Positions 20,896-21,904 of a stretch of 21,904 nt of DNA are shown one piece after another. A program made the translations under genes and the position numbers. Under the pieces are notes generated by a model, which was not told where the DNA came from, did not search any database, and saw nothing but the letters and a program-made list of their open reading frames with translations. Position 1 is the first letter of the stretch, and each line of letters begins with the position of its first letter. Origin of the DNA: Actinomycetes bacterium (lineage in GTDB: Bacteria; Actinomycetota; Thermoleophilia; Solirubrobacterales; Solirubrobacteraceae); NCBI GenBank assembly GCA_023404805.1, contig JAEYAL010000324.1, forward strand, positions 1 through 21,904. Reading direction: 5' to 3'.

Positions 20896-21741
20896 ATGGA
20901 CGACCTCGCAAGCTGCCTGCGCGCCTGGCGCGACCGCCTCTCGCCGGCCGACGTCGGCCTGCCCGCCGGCGGCTACCGCCGGGCGCCGGGCCTGCGCCGC
21001 GAGGAGGTCGCGCAGCTCACCGGGCTCTCCGTCGACTACCTCGCGCGGCTTGAACAAGGACGCGCGACGCACCCCTCGCCGTCGGTGCTCGCGCCACTCG
21101 CGCGCACGCTGCGGCTGACCGACCTCGAGCGCGACCACCTCTTCCGCCTGGCCGGCCAGATGCCGCCGTCCACCGGCCAGATCGACCGTCACATCACGCC
21201 GAGCGTGCACCGCATCCTCGACCGCCTGCGCGACGTGCCCGTGATCGTGACCGACGAGAGCTGGCAGCTCATCGCGATGAACGAGCTCGGCAACGCGCTC
21301 ATGGGCTGCTACCGCCACCTGCCCGAGCGCGAGCGCAACACCGCGTGGCGCACCTTCACCGGGATGCCGTCGCGCGTCGTGCTCGACGGCGAAGGCGAGC
21401 AGCGCAGGATGCGCGAGGAGATCGTCGCCGACCTCATCCAAGCGGTGGCGCGGCATCCGAACGACGACGGCCTCCGCGAGCTCGTCGCGGACCTGCGCGA
21501 GGCGAGCGAAGAGTTCGCGGCGCTCTGGGAGGCCCGCCCGATGCGGCCCCGCACAGCGAGCCGCAAGACGATCGTGCACCCGCAGGTCGGCCCGGTGACC
21601 GTCGATTGCGACGTGCTCACCGTCCGCGACAGCGACGTGCGCCTCGTCGTCTACAGCGCGGCGCCGGGCTCGCCGGATGCGCAGGCGCTGGAGCTCCTCG
21701 CGGCGATCGGGACGCAGGACCTCACAGCGGGCGGCGTGTAG
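20896..21741 (+). CDS. XRE-family transcriptional regulator with MmyB/MLTR-type ligand-binding domain
   Basis: A 281-residue DNA-binding regulator. The N-terminal helix-turn-helix (about 15-85) contains YRRAPGLRREEVAQLTGLSV then DYLARLEQGR, the signature of this family. Residues about 100-275 form the MLTR ligand-binding domain, recognisable from VIVTDESWQLIAMNELGNAL and ELVADLREASEEFAALWE. The C-terminal part (GPVTVDCDVLTVRDSDVRLV) closes the PAS-like fold, which in solved family members holds a fatty-acid-like ligand. The start is ATG 20896 (MDDLASCLRAW). It is divergent from the SDR gene, so it probably controls that gene and itself in response to a small hydrophobic molecule; the ligand cannot be read from sequence. 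Confidence 0.94.
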   Translation: MDDLASCLRAWRDRLSPADVGLPAGGYRRAPGLRREEVAQLTGLSVDYLARLEQGRATHPSPSVLAPLARTLRLTDLERDHLFRLAGQMPPSTGQIDRHITPSVHRILDRLRDVPVIVTDESWQLIAMNELGNALMGCYRHLPERERNTAWRTFTGMPSRVVLDGEGEQRRMREEIVADLIQAVARHPNDDGLRELVADLREASEEFAALWEARPMRPRTASRKTIVHPQVGPVTVDCDVLTVRDSDVRLVVYSAAPGSPDAQALELLAAIGTQDLTAGGV

Positions 21742-21904
21742 ACCAGGGTCTCGCTGCTGCCCGGGCCGTCGGCCGCCAGCGCGCTGCGTCCCGACGAGCG
21801 GCTTCCGAGCTCCTCTGCCCAGAGCTGCCCGCCACCGGCGGCGGCGTCTTCTCAGAACCCGTGAGCGGGCCGCCGGCCGCCGCGGTCCCCCCCCCCCCCC
21901 CCGG
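21742..21904. other. Terminal non-coding stretch with a 16-C run
   Basis: No credible gene is present in the last 163 bases. Positions 21887-21902 are an uninterrupted run of 16 C next to the end of the window. This is most easily explained by a contig edge or low-quality end. Confidence 0.6.

Noticed and set aside
20788..21579. Upstream extension of the SDR frame to 21579
   Set aside because: It lies wholly antisense to the XRE regulator and the SDR nucleotide-binding motif starts right after ATG 20787.
21742..21904. Protein-like minus-strand frame at the right edge
   Set aside because: An in-frame TGA follows closely and no start codon lies in this frame; GC bias alone explains it.

Overview
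This window is about 21.9 kb of high-GC DNA (short stretches I counted by hand are near 72% G+C in housekeeping genes). It encodes ECF sigma factors, an RskA-type anti-sigma factor, a DipZ-like thioredoxin fusion, MLTR-type XRE regulators and long alanine-rich proteins. This points to an actinobacterium, most likely the deep-branching Thermoleophilia/Solirubrobacterales group. That placement is inferred from gene content and base composition, not from a marker gene. I see no rRNA, tRNA, CRISPR array, IS element or replication origin.

Layout, left to right. (1) 1-1249: the N-terminal half of a multi-pass membrane protein on the minus strand, cut by the window edge. (2) 1436-3119: a small conserved-looking hypothetical with a TTG start, convergent with a HI0933/YhiN-type flavoprotein. 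(3) 3304-5320: a small hypothetical gene, then a two-gene unit of lower G+C. The unit has a 109-residue protein overlapping by 4 bases a HELGH zinc-metallopeptidase-like protein; this is the most accessory-looking part of the window. (4) 5514-6347: a DUF805 membrane protein followed by two strong hairpins, then a short basic hypothetical. (5) 6422-9352, minus strand: an alpha/beta hydrolase, an ECF sigma factor with a SnoaL-like C-terminal domain, and prephenate dehydratase. (6) 9451-11941: yaaA (plus strand) runs tail-to-tail into a flotillin gene with a 61-base coding overlap. The flotillin gene is preceded by a small NfeD-like OB-fold gene, forming a two-gene operon behind a visible promoter and palindrome. 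(7) 12356-12970: a RibD/DHFR-like reductase.

(8) 13012-16999 is the most informative block. A SigK-like ECF sigma factor and an RskA-like anti-sigma factor are coupled by a 4-base overlap. They are divergent from a DipZ-like CcdA-thioredoxin fusion, which is followed by a fasciclin-domain lipoprotein of the MPT83/MPT70 type. In Mycobacterium tuberculosis the same four components form the SigK regulon but lie at two separate loci; here they are contiguous. I find a shared element, AAACCG-N15/16-CGTA, upstream of all three transcription units. It sits 8-9 bases from the start codon in two of them, which would give leaderless mRNAs. Together these suggest a self-contained, membrane-signalled sigma regulon controlling extracytoplasmic thiol chemistry and a surface lipoprotein.

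(9) 17113-19938: a 941-residue secreted protein built from ELW-x-S/T-DGT-x-x-GT repeats. (10) 20104-21741: an SDR oxidoreductase divergent from an MLTR-type XRE regulator. (11) The window ends in non-coding sequence with a run of 16 C, probably an assembly edge.
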